Positions 7,331 through 16,231 of a stretch of 21,950 bases of DNA are shown here, piece after piece. A program made the position numbers and the translations under genes. The notes beneath the pieces are model-generated. The model ran no database searches and was not told the DNA's origin. It saw only the letters and a program-made list of their open reading frames with translations. Each line of letters begins with the position of its first letter. Within the stretch, counting starts at the first letter, position 1. This DNA comes from CAIKBL01 sp043734785 (GTDB lineage Bacteria; Pseudomonadota; Gammaproteobacteria; Ga0077536): the NCBI GenBank assembly GCA_043734785.1, contig JAYTEX010000104.1, forward strand, positions 1 to 21,950, given 5' to 3'.

Positions 7331-9149
7331 CGACGCCGAGTATCCGTAGACGATCATTGAAAGAAGCTGCTGCGTCCGCCTTTTCGAAGGCGTCGTCTTC
7401 TTTCGCGTTAGCCCCCTCAAAGTAGTCGCCGAGCGCCGTCCCCGGTCGAACCTGGGCCGAGAGTGCAGCGCCGGCGCCCAACACCACTGCGCCGACCTTG
7501 AGCGGTACCGGCGCGGCGCCGGAACGTGACCAGTTGACCGTCAGGCAATCCATGCTCGTGCTCGTGCACGCGGCAGCCACTCCGCTACCCGGTGCGTCCG
7601 CCTTGCGGAACGCGACGTACAGCAGATGATGCCATTCATTCGCGACCAGCCAGCCGGGCAATTCGCCTGGCGATGGGTGACCGGGAAGATCGATTTTGTC
7701 GTCATCGTCAACTTCCAGATCGAATGGCACACCCTTGAGTTCGAAGGAATCAACGAGCGTACCGCCCGGCAGCTTTAGGACGCTACTACTGGCTGATCCA
7801 CTCACGCCCACTTGCTCGTCTTTGAGTTCAATCTCGGCTTCCATGCCGTCTCCGAGCGTGCCATTGACGAGCGTGAAATTTTGCCGGCGCGGTAGCGTAA
7901 CGGTCGGTGGGTCGATGGTGTAAGCCCAGTTCGTCAGCACCACGGTATAGGTGCGACGTAGCAGCGTTTTGTCCGCTGGGTTCACCGCTTCCCGCACAGC
8001 GCGACAACTCAGTTTATGACCAGATTGGACTTTACAGAGGCCGGCTTTCCACTCCCCACCCGCTGCGCCCAGCACGTCTCCTTGCATGGGCAGTGGACAG
8101 CTTAGCGAAGTGCTGCGCAAACAATCCTCCTTGGGTGTTGCGCTGCCGAACCTCGTAACGGTGCCGCCGGTCGGCACCGACCAGCGCAGCGTAAAGGGTG
8201 CATCGAAGGCGAAGGCATTGCCATCGATGGCGTAAGGATCGGGCGCTTTGCTTGTATTGGGTGTCTCGTGTCGGCGAAGTGGGAGGAGTCCGTTGCGGGT
8301 GCCGACTTTCGCGCTATAGCGGTTGCTCGCCGGAGCGCTGAACGGGCTCAACCAGGGAAAGGCCCCGTGCGCGATCTGATAGCGCGACAATGCATTCGCG
8401 ATATCCTCCAGCACCCGCGCCTCAACCATCGCCATCAATTCCTGCCTGGTGATGGCGAGGATTCGATCATTATGCGTGTCGTCGTGTTGGGTGCTGTAGC
8501 AGTCGTTATTTGGACTCGCGTTCTGACCTTCCAGGTAATCATCGATAAACCTTGTGGTGGGGTAGGGACTCTCTGCACGCGTTTGACCTTTGAGCGCTGA
8601 GCCTGGCGCGATGATGAGCGCCACGATGTCGTCACCCTCGGCCCCGCACTGATCCAGGCCGAGTGTTCCTCTGTGGTCACTGTTGAGCGGTTGCTGCTTA
8701 GGGTGGTTGCGGTGGCTCTCGGATACGACATACCACAGTCGCGCGCCGCTGTTGTCACGTGCTTCAGGGACATCCAACGTATGCCAGGGAAACAGACCAA
8801 CCGTGGTATTACTCCGCTTCGCGCAAGACGCATCAGCCTGTCCTGGGTTCTTATCTGCCTGAGTATCTGGGCAAGGCAAATAACCCGGCCCGGCATCGAA
8901 GTCTGTGGTTTCAGGATTATCCGGATATCGCACGGCATAACCCAGCAAGGCTTCGCGTGCGCTACTGAGCGCGCGTTGCGTCGTGTGTTCGGCTGTGGCC
9001 TGACCAAGCGACGCCTGATTCAACGCCCGCAGCAGAAAATACGATCCTGCGCTGAGCAAAATGAGCAGGAACAGGAGCGTGACCAGGCCCCGCTGTGGAC
9101 CTCGCCGCGCTAACTCAGGGTGTCTCGGCATCACGGGTCTGATGGGCAT
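7317..9149 (-). CDS. Giant PilX/GspK-like tip pilin candidate
   Basis: A 610-residue protein, far larger than ordinary pilins. The N-terminus has an RRGPQRG-type basic leader ending in Gly21 and then a hydrophobic helix (about 22-42) without Glu at +5, a trait of GspK-type tip subunits. Residues about 65-165 contain GYLPCPDTQ, then VGLFPWHTLD and GARLWYVVS, matching the order of motifs in the downstream pilin. The C-terminal 200 residues hold a beta-rich region with an acidic run (EVDDDDKID) and LPGWLVANEWHHLLYVAF. Several cysteine pairs suggest disulfides. The ATG at 9149 has AGGTG four bases upstream and overlaps the previous gene by 35 bases; a start at 9131 is possible. Family name uncertain; the tip-subunit role is inferred. 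Confidence 0.85.
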   Translation of the reverse strand: MPIRPVMPRHPELARRGPQRGLVTLLFLLILLSAGSYFLLRALNQASLGQATAEHTTQRALSSAREALLGYAVRYPDNPETTDFDAGPGYLPCPDTQADKNPGQADASCAKRSNTTVGLFPWHTLDVPEARDNSGARLWYVVSESHRNHPKQQPLNSDHRGTLGLDQCGAEGDDIVALIIAPGSALKGQTRAESPYPTTRFIDDYLEGQNASPNNDCYSTQHDDTHNDRILAITRQELMAMVEARVLEDIANALSRYQIAHGAFPWLSPFSAPASNRYSAKVGTRNGLLPLRRHETPNTSKAPDPYAIDGNAFAFDAPFTLRWSVPTGGTVTRFGSATPKEDCLRSTSLSCPLPMQGDVLGAAGGEWKAGLCKVQSGHKLSCRAVREAVNPADKTLLRRTYTVVLTNWAYTIDPPTVTLPRRQNFTLVNGTLGDGMEAEIELKDEQVGVSGSASSSVLKLPGGTLVDSFELKGVPFDLEVDDDDKIDLPGHPSPGELPGWLVANEWHHLLYVAFRKADAPGSGVAAACTSTSMDCLTVNWSRSGAAPVPLKVGAVVLGAGAALSAQVRPGTALGDYFEGANAKEDDAFEKADAAASFNDRLRILGVDEDK

Positions 9150-9588
9150 CGCTCACCTGCGCACGGGCGGGATCGAATGTTTGGCCTGCTTTCACGCGGC
9201 GTGCCGGCTGCGTTGGGTCCAGCGCAATTTGAATGGCATTCCGCTCGAGGCGCACGCGTGGCTGTGCTACGCCCGGGAGGTAGAGGCTGCGTGCATCCTG
9301 TGCAAGTCCATTAATCCACAACGTGGCCGGTCCCTGCGAGCGCGTGACCAGACCGTTCAAGGTCAGCGCAGGCGGTGGCGGGGTCGCGACTGCCGGGATC
9401 GCTCCCGGCAAATTCGAAAGGCTGAGCGCGGATAGGGAGACCGGGGCTATCTTCGCGAGCGCGCGCGCCGCCTCCATGGTCGCGCGTTCTTCGGGGGTAA
9501 AGAACAAGCGCCCAAGTTCGTCCCCCGGCGCGCCGCGAGCGCATAACACCCCCAGCACCAGCCACCCGAGGGCGATCCGCCCGTTCAC
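9115..9588 (-). CDS. Small exported protein, MshK/PilP position
   Basis: A 157-residue protein starting with GTG (9586-9588), whose GTGA overlaps the stop of the previous gene. Residues 1-22 look like a signal peptide. A short helical motif RLFFTPEERATMEAAR (about 27-42) is followed by a proline-rich linker and a small beta domain with LNGLVTRSQGPATLWINGL (about 76-95). Size, export signal, and place after PilN/O-like genes fit a periplasmic adaptor to the secretin, as MshK or PilP would be. No lipobox cysteine is seen. Function is by context only. Confidence 0.75.
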   Translation of the reverse strand: MNGRIALGWLVLGVLCARGAPGDELGRLFFTPEERATMEAARALAKIAPVSLSALSLSNLPGAIPAVATPPPPALTLNGLVTRSQGPATLWINGLAQDARSLYLPGVAQPRVRLERNAIQIALDPTQPARRVKAGQTFDPARAQVSDAHQTRDAETP

Positions 9589-10205
9589 AATTTCACCTTG
9601 AGCTCGCCGCGCTGATCAAGCGTAAACCAGCGCAATAGACACTCCGCGCGGAGCTGCGGCACTAAGCTGTCGCGTGCGCCTTCGAGGCCCACTTCGCGCG
9701 TTAGGTCACAGCGCTCGACGCTGAACAATCCGGCCCCGTGATCCAGGTGCGCCAGCACGCGAGTCAGATCGCCCTCGTGCAGCAAGCCCAGGCTGAGTTG
9801 CATTTCGCTCACATTGACCTCGAACGGTCCGCTCTCGAGCGCCATCTCCGGCACATAGATTTTTTGCGCCTCGATTCGGTAATCGATGTTGGGCACTTGC
9901 AAGGTGTCACCCGCTTCATGCAGCGCTTCCACCCAACTCAAGCGACGTTCCTGCCCAATGATGCCCCGCGCATAGAGTTGCTTGAACGCAGGGTAGTAAG
10001 CCGCGATGGTCCGCGCTTCGTCATCCACCGCGAGATACTGGCGACTTGCATCCCGAAAGCGCGTGAAGTGGGTCTGGTACTCGCTGTTCATCTCGCGCCA
10101 GAAGAAATTACTGGCGCTCAGCATGATGACAGACAGGATCGCGCAGGCCGCGAATATCCCCAGCACGCCGCGTAACGCGAGCCACTCATCCCGCTTGCCG
10201 AGCAT
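9585..10205 (-). CDS. PilO/MshJ-like inner-membrane protein
   Basis: A 206-residue bitopic protein: short cytoplasmic N-terminus, one membrane helix (about 14-33), then a helical stretch and a compact periplasmic alpha/beta domain. This is the layout of PilO, GspM and MshJ, which align the platform with the secretin. Sequence similarity to those families is faint by eye, so the call rests on topology and order. The start ATG overlaps the preceding gene's end by 20 bases, and its own stop overlaps the next GTG start by 4 bases, indicating strict translational coupling. Confidence 0.72.
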   Translation of the reverse strand: MLGKRDEWLALRGVLGIFAACAILSVIMLSASNFFWREMNSEYQTHFTRFRDASRQYLAVDDEARTIAAYYPAFKQLYARGIIGQERRLSWVEALHEAGDTLQVPNIDYRIEAQKIYVPEMALESGPFEVNVSEMQLSLGLLHEGDLTRVLAHLDHGAGLFSVERCDLTREVGLEGARDSLVPQLRAECLLRWFTLDQRGELKVKL

Positions 10206-11784
10206 GCGCTACTCCCAGGACGACGCGCAGGGTGAACGCGGCCGGCGTGCCAGCTGACGTGCCAGGCGATTTAGCGCTCGCGGTGCCCGCCACGCTCGCT
10301 GCAGGCCGGAGATCAAGCGGGTAGTGTCTGACTTCCACGGCATGCACTTGCGGGGCGGTGCGCAAGTGCGCGGCCAGTGCATCGATGGTGGCGATCGCCG
10401 CGCGATAGTCCCCGTCAAAGTTCGCCAGGTGCGCTTCGAGATCGGTAATCGCATAGTAGGCGTACTGTGCCGAGCGTTCGAGCTGAGGCGAGGCTTCCGT
10501 GCTCTGCGCGCGCGCAGGATCCTGGTTTGGATCGAAAACTCGATACCAGCTGAGTTTGTCTACCGTGATCTGCGGCAGGCTGACCAAGGCTGCGCCCAAC
10601 AACTGCCACGAGGGCACTGGCGAGGCCTTGGCCCCTTCCAGCGCCGTCGCCACCGTCACTGCTGTGTTGATCGCGGCCGCCTCTACGGCGGTCGGCGGCA
10701 GGCTGCGACGCGCCATCGCGAAACGCTCCCGGTAGAACTCGGACTTCTGTGCCGCCTCCAGCGCCTGCTGTTTCAGGCCGACCGCCTCAATGGAGCGCAA
10801 CGCGCTCCAGCCGGCACTGCCGAGTAGCAGTAGCAGGCTGGCCGCCAACAACCCAAGCTTGGCTCGATGGAGCCGGAAGAAACGCGTTTCGTGGCGCTGG
10901 GCGTAATGCACGGCCGGTGTTGCGCTCACCAACAATTGCGCGAAGATTGCGTCGCTGTAAGGGGACGCCACGCTGGCGGGTAAACCGAGGCGTTGCGCAA
11001 GCTCGGCATTGTCGATCAGGAAGTACTGTTCGCCATCCGAGTTCTGACAGTGCCGCTCAAGTTCCTCAAGCACGTTGCCATGGCTCAGAATGTAAATCGC
11101 GAGTGGACTCTCGCGCGAGACCAACCCCAGGCTATTCAAATAGCGCCGGAGCTTGGCGAGTTCGCTCAACACATAGGTCGCGTAGGGCACCGACCCAAGG
11201 CGCGGCATCTGCGCGAGACGGCTTATCTTTAGCTGCCCATCGCGATAGAACGTCTGGCGTAAACCGCTGATCTGCTGCACGCTGATGAATAACACATTGC
11301 TAGCAGGTGCGTTAACCTTGCTCAACAACCCTGCGCTCAACACCGGCAGGGAGTAGATCCCAACGAGCGGGATCCGGTGATTCACCAGTTCCGTGATCCA
11401 TGGCGTAATCACTTCCGGTTTAGTGAGCGCGGTCAGCAGCACCCGATCATCGCGCCGTCCCTCACGTTCACGGCCCTGGTTCAGCGCCAAACAGTAGGGC
11501 GTGCCGCGAAACAGCCGCGCAAATTTACGGCTCAGTACCGCGCCCCGATCCGCGCCACGCACGTGCGGCATGGTGTCTTGGCGATACTCCTCTTCCACCA
11601 CATCAACCAGCACATAAACGGGGCTCGTGGGCGTGCTTTCCAGATAGCGGGCGAAGGCGGCCCAGCCGCTTTCGCCCGCGGTGAACTCGTAGGCATATCG
11701 CAGATCGCGACCCTCGCCCAGAAATAACCAAGCGCTGTCGGCGGCGATCAGCAGGACTCGCGCGTCACCCTGCAGCGTGTTCAT
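10186..11784 (-). CDS. PilM-PilN-like fusion, MshI position
   Basis: A 532-residue protein with a cytoplasmic domain (1-300) of actin-like PilM/GspL character, one membrane helix (about 309-326), then a periplasmic coiled coil and a small alpha/beta domain ending near 500. In many type IV pilus systems PilM and PilN are separate; here both roles seem joined in one chain, as in GspL and MshI. The extreme C-terminus (about 499-520) is an Ala/Ser/Thr/Pro-rich linker followed by a beta strand. A good Shine-Dalgarno (AAGG, seven bases upstream) supports the start. It lies 51 bases after mshG and is the first of the inner-membrane alignment genes. Confidence 0.78.
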   Translation of the reverse strand: MNTLQGDARVLLIAADSAWLFLGEGRDLRYAYEFTAGESGWAAFARYLESTPTSPVYVLVDVVEEEYRQDTMPHVRGADRGAVLSRKFARLFRGTPYCLALNQGREREGRRDDRVLLTALTKPEVITPWITELVNHRIPLVGIYSLPVLSAGLLSKVNAPASNVLFISVQQISGLRQTFYRDGQLKISRLAQMPRLGSVPYATYVLSELAKLRRYLNSLGLVSRESPLAIYILSHGNVLEELERHCQNSDGEQYFLIDNAELAQRLGLPASVASPYSDAIFAQLLVSATPAVHYAQRHETRFFRLHRAKLGLLAASLLLLLGSAGWSALRSIEAVGLKQQALEAAQKSEFYRERFAMARRSLPPTAVEAAAINTAVTVATALEGAKASPVPSWQLLGAALVSLPQITVDKLSWYRVFDPNQDPARAQSTEASPQLERSAQYAYYAITDLEAHLANFDGDYRAAIATIDALAAHLRTAPQVHAVEVRHYPLDLRPAASVAGTASAKSPGTSAGTPAAFTLRVVLGVAHARQAG

Positions 11785-11835
11785 CGCAGCGCCTTGGCGC
11801 GGCGCAAGTGTCGCGCGAGCCCCGGGGGCTGTCGC

Positions 11836-13041
11836 TCAGAATTTAATCTTGGTGAACAGGTCATAAATTGGACCCAGAATCGACGACATAATCCAAAATA
11901 CGATTGCGCCGAGCAGGATCGTCACCATTGGCAGGATCAGTGTCTGCAGCTTGGTGACCGATTCGCGCACGTCGCGCGTGAAGAAATACGTGACGTTGTT
12001 GAGGGCATCTTCCAGCGCGCCGGTGTTTTCGCCGACCCGCAACATGCGCACCACCAGCGGCGGAAACAGGCCGGTCGCCGCGAAACTCGCACTGATGCCG
12101 CCGCCATCCGCGATCATTCTGCCGGCATCCCGCAAGGCCAACCGGATAGCGCGATTATCGGCGACTTCTTCGCCCGTCCGGATGCATTCAAGCACCGTAA
12201 TGCCGGAGGTGTACATGATGGAAAACACACCGCACACCCGGGTCACCACGATTTTCTTGAGGATCGGCCCGATCACCGGTACTCGCAATTTGAGTGCGTC
12301 AACGCTCTGCGCAAACTCCGGGTTCACGCGCAAGCTGACGACCAACGCGGTAATCGCCAGCGGCGGTATGCCGATCACCAGGTACCAGTAAGTCGCGAGA
12401 AAGCTGGAAGTCGCAATCAGTATCCGGGTCTGGAGCGGCAGGGCCTCACCCATCGTGCTCAGAAATGACACCAACTGAGGTACGACATAAATCATCAGAA
12501 AAATCAGCACGCCGAAGATGACCACCGACACTATCGCCGGGTACATCAGCAGTTTGCGGGTATAGGAAGCTTGCTCGTCCTGCCATTTGAGATTATCGAT
12601 AATTTTTTGCATCACTTCCGATAGCCGGCCGCTCTGCTCGCCAGCCCGGATCAGGCTCACAAAGACCGAGTCGAAGACCCTCGGGAAATCGGCCATCGCA
12701 CCTGATAAATTCTTGCCGCCTTCGATCGCCTCGATCATGGCGGCGGTGACTTCCCGCAAACGCTTGTGGTCGATGGTGTCTCGCAAATCGCCAAGGCCTT
12801 CGATGATCGGTACACCGGCACGCACCAGATGTTCGAGATGGAAGCAGAACGTGATGAGATCGACCGTGCGGATCCCGCTGCCAGTCACCGAATACTGCCT
12901 TGAGCGCAGCAACGAGTAATTGAGCAGATCGAGTCCCATGCGGCTCAACCGCACTTCGAGATCGCCCGGGTTGATCGCATCGACCTTGCCGCGCAGTACG
13001 CGCCCGCGCTGGTCCATGGCTTTATAGCGGAAAGCGTCCAT
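11836..13041 (-). CDS. mshG: Pilus inner-membrane platform protein MshG (GspF/PilC family)
   Basis: A 401-residue polytopic protein with the start typical of the family (MDAFRYKAMDQRGRVLRGKV). It has two repeated cytoplasmic GspF domains (about 65-190 and 270-390), membrane segments near 167-190, 215-237 and 372-395, and the family motif FPPLVVRMLRVGENTGALED (324-343). It forms the rotor or base on which the ATPase acts to add pilin subunits. The length is normal. No Shine-Dalgarno precedes the ATG. Instead the 32 bases between mshE and mshG form an inverted repeat, so translation may depend on ribosomes arriving from mshE. Confidence 0.93.
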   Translation of the reverse strand: MDAFRYKAMDQRGRVLRGKVDAINPGDLEVRLSRMGLDLLNYSLLRSRQYSVTGSGIRTVDLITFCFHLEHLVRAGVPIIEGLGDLRDTIDHKRLREVTAAMIEAIEGGKNLSGAMADFPRVFDSVFVSLIRAGEQSGRLSEVMQKIIDNLKWQDEQASYTRKLLMYPAIVSVVIFGVLIFLMIYVVPQLVSFLSTMGEALPLQTRILIATSSFLATYWYLVIGIPPLAITALVVSLRVNPEFAQSVDALKLRVPVIGPILKKIVVTRVCGVFSIMYTSGITVLECIRTGEEVADNRAIRLALRDAGRMIADGGGISASFAATGLFPPLVVRMLRVGENTGALEDALNNVTYFFTRDVRESVTKLQTLILPMVTILLGAIVFWIMSSILGPIYDLFTKIKF

Positions 13042-13080
13042 GAATTAGCGATCGCTATGCTTTCGCGCGTTCGCTAATTC
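13042..13080 (-). promoter_or_regulatory. Perfect 10-bp hairpin spanning the mshE stop and ending at the mshG start
   Basis: In the transcript GAATTAGCGA (13080-13071) pairs with TCGCTAATTC (13051-13042) around a 19-base loop. The 5' arm contains the mshE stop codon TAG, and the 3' arm touches the mshG ATG. The 3' arm also takes part in the self-complementary TAGCGATCGCTA (13046-13057), a competing fold. There is no T-run, so termination is unlikely. The arrangement would hide or position the mshG start and could set the ratio of ATPase to platform protein. Confidence 0.6.
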
Positions 13081-14798
13081 AAGCGATCCGTGAGATCGAT
13101 TACGCGCGAAATTTCATCGATCGTAGTGGTGCCATCCAGCACCCGGCGCAAGGCTATCTCTGCCAGCGCCACAAAACCCTTGCCGCGCGCCGCCTGGATC
13201 AGTTCCCGTGACGTTGCACCGCGTGCGATCAATTCATCCAGGGCGTGATCGAATTTCAACAATTCCATCACGGCGATGCGGCCTTCGTAACCTTGATGTT
13301 CGGTATGTCGGAAGTCGTCTACGACCCGGTAGAGCATCACCGGCGTGTCGTCCTTCAAACCGAGAATGTGTCGTTCAATCGTGGAGGGCGCGTACGCCTC
13401 GCGACAGGCGGGTCTGAGACGGCGCACGAGGCGCTGAGCCAGAATTCCAATCAGATTGCCGGCCATGATGTCCGGTCGCACCCCGAGATCGATCAGACGC
13501 GGGATTGAACCGATCGCAGAATTCGCATGCAGGGTGGAGAATACTTGGTGGCCGGTCATGGCCGCACGAATCGCCATTGCGGCGGTGTCTGAGTCACGAA
13601 TCTCGCCCACCAGGATGATGTCCGGGTCTTGCCGCAGCATCGAGCGGATACCGCTCGCAAAATCGAGACGGACGGCGTCGTTGAGCGAGGTCTGGCGGAT
13701 CATCCCCATCGGATACTCCACCGGATCCTCCAAGGTCATGATGTTGACGGTTTCGGTGTTCAGATGATTGAGCAGACTGTAGAGCGTGGTGGTCTTGCCG
13801 CTGCCGGTCGGGCCCGTGACTAGCAATAGACCTTCGGGTCGCGCGACCATCAATTTCAACAGATGCAGAATTTCTTCCTCGAGACCGAGTTCCTCAATCG
13901 GCACGATGCCTTTTTGGCGATCGAGCACCCGCAGCACGATGTTCTCACCATGCACAGTAGGAATGGTGGAAACGCGAAAGTCGATTGGCCGACCGGACAG
14001 TGACAGCGTAATACGACCGTCCTGGGGCGCGCGTGTTTCGGCGATATCCATGCCAGACATCACTTTCAGCCGTACCGCCAACGCCGACCAGTAGTTCTTG
14101 TGCAGGCTGCGCACCTGGCGCAACACGCCATCGATGCGATACCTGAAGCGCAGAAAGCCTTCTTCGGGTTCGAAGTGGATATCGGAAGCGCCGCGCTTGA
14201 CCGCGTCCGCGAGCAGCGCATTCACCAGGCGTACCACCGGCTGACTGTATTCCTGGCTGTCGGCATCGAGACTTTCATAGTCAATCTCGCCGGTTTCGAT
14301 TTCCTGCAGGATGCCGTCCACCGAGAGCTCGAAACCATAGAACTGGTCGATCGCTTTCTCTATCTCGGCCTCGCCGGCCATCAGGGGCACGATCTCGGTG
14401 TCGCCGCCGAGCAATGCAGTGATCTGGTCGAGCGCCACCACGTTGAAGGTGTCAGCCATCGCCATCGTCAAGCGGTTGCGATTGGCTTCATAGGTCAACG
14501 GCAGAATATGGAAACGCCGCGCCAGATCCTTGGGGATCATGCTGATGGCTTCGCCATCGACCACCACTTTGCTGAGGTCGGCCTTCTGCTGGCCGAGCGC
14601 GCCGCCCAACACATCGAGGATCACCGCTTCGGTGGCGAAGCCGAGACGGACCAGGATTTTGCCCAGATGATCACGATTGCGCTTCTGCTCAATCAGCGCG
14701 ATGCGCACCTGATCCTGGCTGACCACGCCTTTCTGGACTAGCAGCTCGCCGATGCGCAAGCTTTTCCGGAGGTTGCTTGGCGGCCGCGGTAGATTCAC
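13074..14798 (-). CDS. mshE: Pilus assembly ATPase MshE with c-di-GMP-binding-type N-domain
   Basis: A 574-residue GspE/PilB-family hexameric ATPase that powers pilus extension. Motifs: Walker A GPTGSGKTT (329-337), Asp box LEDPVEY (356-362), Walker B with VGEIRD (397-402), and His box STLHAN (421-426). The N-terminus carries two successive MshEN-type motifs, RIGELLVQKG...ALIEQ (15-38) and HLGKILVRLG...L (44-64), the c-di-GMP site known from Vibrio cholerae MshE. The zinc tetracysteine element usual near 465-510 is degraded: C465 remains but the partner cysteines are missing before GYEGR. The start is GTG (14796-14798), overlapping the previous stop by 4 bases. Confidence 0.95.
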   Translation of the reverse strand: MNLPRPPSNLRKSLRIGELLVQKGVVSQDQVRIALIEQKRNRDHLGKILVRLGFATEAVILDVLGGALGQQKADLSKVVVDGEAISMIPKDLARRFHILPLTYEANRNRLTMAMADTFNVVALDQITALLGGDTEIVPLMAGEAEIEKAIDQFYGFELSVDGILQEIETGEIDYESLDADSQEYSQPVVRLVNALLADAVKRGASDIHFEPEEGFLRFRYRIDGVLRQVRSLHKNYWSALAVRLKVMSGMDIAETRAPQDGRITLSLSGRPIDFRVSTIPTVHGENIVLRVLDRQKGIVPIEELGLEEEILHLLKLMVARPEGLLLVTGPTGSGKTTTLYSLLNHLNTETVNIMTLEDPVEYPMGMIRQTSLNDAVRLDFASGIRSMLRQDPDIILVGEIRDSDTAAMAIRAAMTGHQVFSTLHANSAIGSIPRLIDLGVRPDIMAGNLIGILAQRLVRRLRPACREAYAPSTIERHILGLKDDTPVMLYRVVDDFRHTEHQGYEGRIAVMELLKFDHALDELIARGATSRELIQAARGKGFVALAEIALRRVLDGTTTIDEISRVIDLTDRLN

Positions 14799-16207
14799 GG
14801 CGCGGCGAGTGCGGTAATGCGAGCGGCGACGGCTGCGCCTTCGAAATTTGTCGTCGGTCCGCGCAAGCCCTGCGCCTGTCGGTAGTAATCAAGCGCGGCC
14901 TTGCGCTGGCCAAGCTGATCGAGACTCACTGCCAGGTTGAACACGTAATCCGCATTGCGCGGCTGACCGCGGAATGCGGCGAAGAAGGCCTGCTGCGCAT
15001 CCCCCCAGCGCTGCTCGCGGGCATACAGATTGCCGAGTGCGAAATGCAGGTAGGGCGCTTCGATTCCGCGATCGAGCAATAATTTCAATTTCGCTTCGGT
15101 GGCGCGTGTGCCGTGGCCGCCCTCGATAAGGAACATGGCGGCACTCGCGAGCGGATCGTTGGGCGTTTCAGTCAGGATCGCCGCATAGTAGCGATGCGCC
15201 TCAGCGAGCCGGTTCTCGGCGAGCGCGATAGCGCCGAGGCCAAGTTGTGCGTCGCGTTGCAACGGTAGGGTTTTCAGCACCATCAGATATTCGTGTTTCG
15301 CGCGCGCCAACTCGCCGCGTTCGAACGCGGCATAGGCCACCGTCAATCGGCGCCGGACAGAGTCGAGGGCAGAGGTGCTGCGCGCAATGCGGATATCGCC
15401 GCTGCGCATTTCGAGATCCCGCGTTGAGGCAATGCCTGGGGTCGCGGGGGCGACTGCAGATGGTGGTGCCGCGGGTGTCGCAACCGCTGCGGCGAGCGCC
15501 TGCATCTCCGCGTGTACGCCGCCCCCCACCTCTGGCGCGAGGGCGGTGCCGAGGGTGAGATCGGCGGCTGGCGGCGGCAATACCATCACCGGCGCCAACC
15601 CGGCAATCACCGCAGGATTGGTGCTCGGAATTTCCGGTGCCGGGACCACCGACAGTGGCGCTTCTGAGAGGCCTTGTTCAACCCCCAAGGCCACCCGTGG
15701 CGAGGGGATCGCGATCGGCGGGGGCGCCAAGAAATAGTAGCGATACCCGAGCAGCCCGAGACCACCGATACCGAACAACAGCAGTGCACCGAGTCCGGCG
15801 GCGAGTGGCTTGGAGCGGGGCCTGTGAGTGGCGGCGAACACGGTGCGCGGGGTGACGATTTCCGGTCGGGTTAGCGTCCCTGTCTCACTCGCGCCAAGAC
15901 TGGCCGGGGCGCGCACGAAGGACAACTCATCAGTACTCGTGGCGTCGCCCACCGGCTCCCGGAAGCGGCCACTGGTGCTCAAGCGCTGAGTGGTGCTCCC
16001 CAGTGGCTGCGAGTATTCGCCGCGGCCCAAGGTGCCGATGTTTTCACTGGACCGCTCGCCGAGCGGTTCCAGGCGCAATTCGTCCGGACTGCGCGCGAAA
16101 CTGGCGGTCGTACCCCCACCCGCCAATGGTAGATCGCCCGCCGCGCGCGCCGCCGCGGCTTTCTTATCGGATTCCGCTTTGCGCAAGGCGTCCATCAACA
16201 AGCTCAT
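14795..16207 (-). CDS. MshN-like TPR protein
   Basis: A 470-residue protein. The N-terminal MSLLMDALRKAESDKKAAA is a charged helix typical of cytoplasmic tails of proteins near GspA/MshM-type ATPases. It is followed by a disordered Ser/Thr/Arg-rich segment (30-130), a membrane helix (about 135-157), a long Pro/Ala-rich periplasmic linker (160-270) and C-terminal TPR repeats (about 290-465). This is the layout of MshN, which assists pilus biogenesis, probably with the secretin. Between mshL and mshE in order, as in MSHA loci. Assignment relies on layout and position, as the N-terminus differs from the Vibrio MshN I remember. Confidence 0.82.
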   Translation of the reverse strand: MSLLMDALRKAESDKKAAAARAAGDLPLAGGGTTASFARSPDELRLEPLGERSSENIGTLGRGEYSQPLGSTTQRLSTSGRFREPVGDATSTDELSFVRAPASLGASETGTLTRPEIVTPRTVFAATHRPRSKPLAAGLGALLLFGIGGLGLLGYRYYFLAPPPIAIPSPRVALGVEQGLSEAPLSVVPAPEIPSTNPAVIAGLAPVMVLPPPAADLTLGTALAPEVGGGVHAEMQALAAAVATPAAPPSAVAPATPGIASTRDLEMRSGDIRIARSTSALDSVRRRLTVAYAAFERGELARAKHEYLMVLKTLPLQRDAQLGLGAIALAENRLAEAHRYYAAILTETPNDPLASAAMFLIEGGHGTRATEAKLKLLLDRGIEAPYLHFALGNLYAREQRWGDAQQAFFAAFRGQPRNADYVFNLAVSLDQLGQRKAALDYYRQAQGLRGPTTNFEGAAVAARITALAAP

Positions 16208-16231
16208 AATCAGTTGACCCGTAGTTCCCGT

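Noticed and set aside
14100..14741. 213-codon plus-strand frame opposite mshE
   Set aside because: It is the antisense of the highly conserved MshE N-domain, without a ribosome site.
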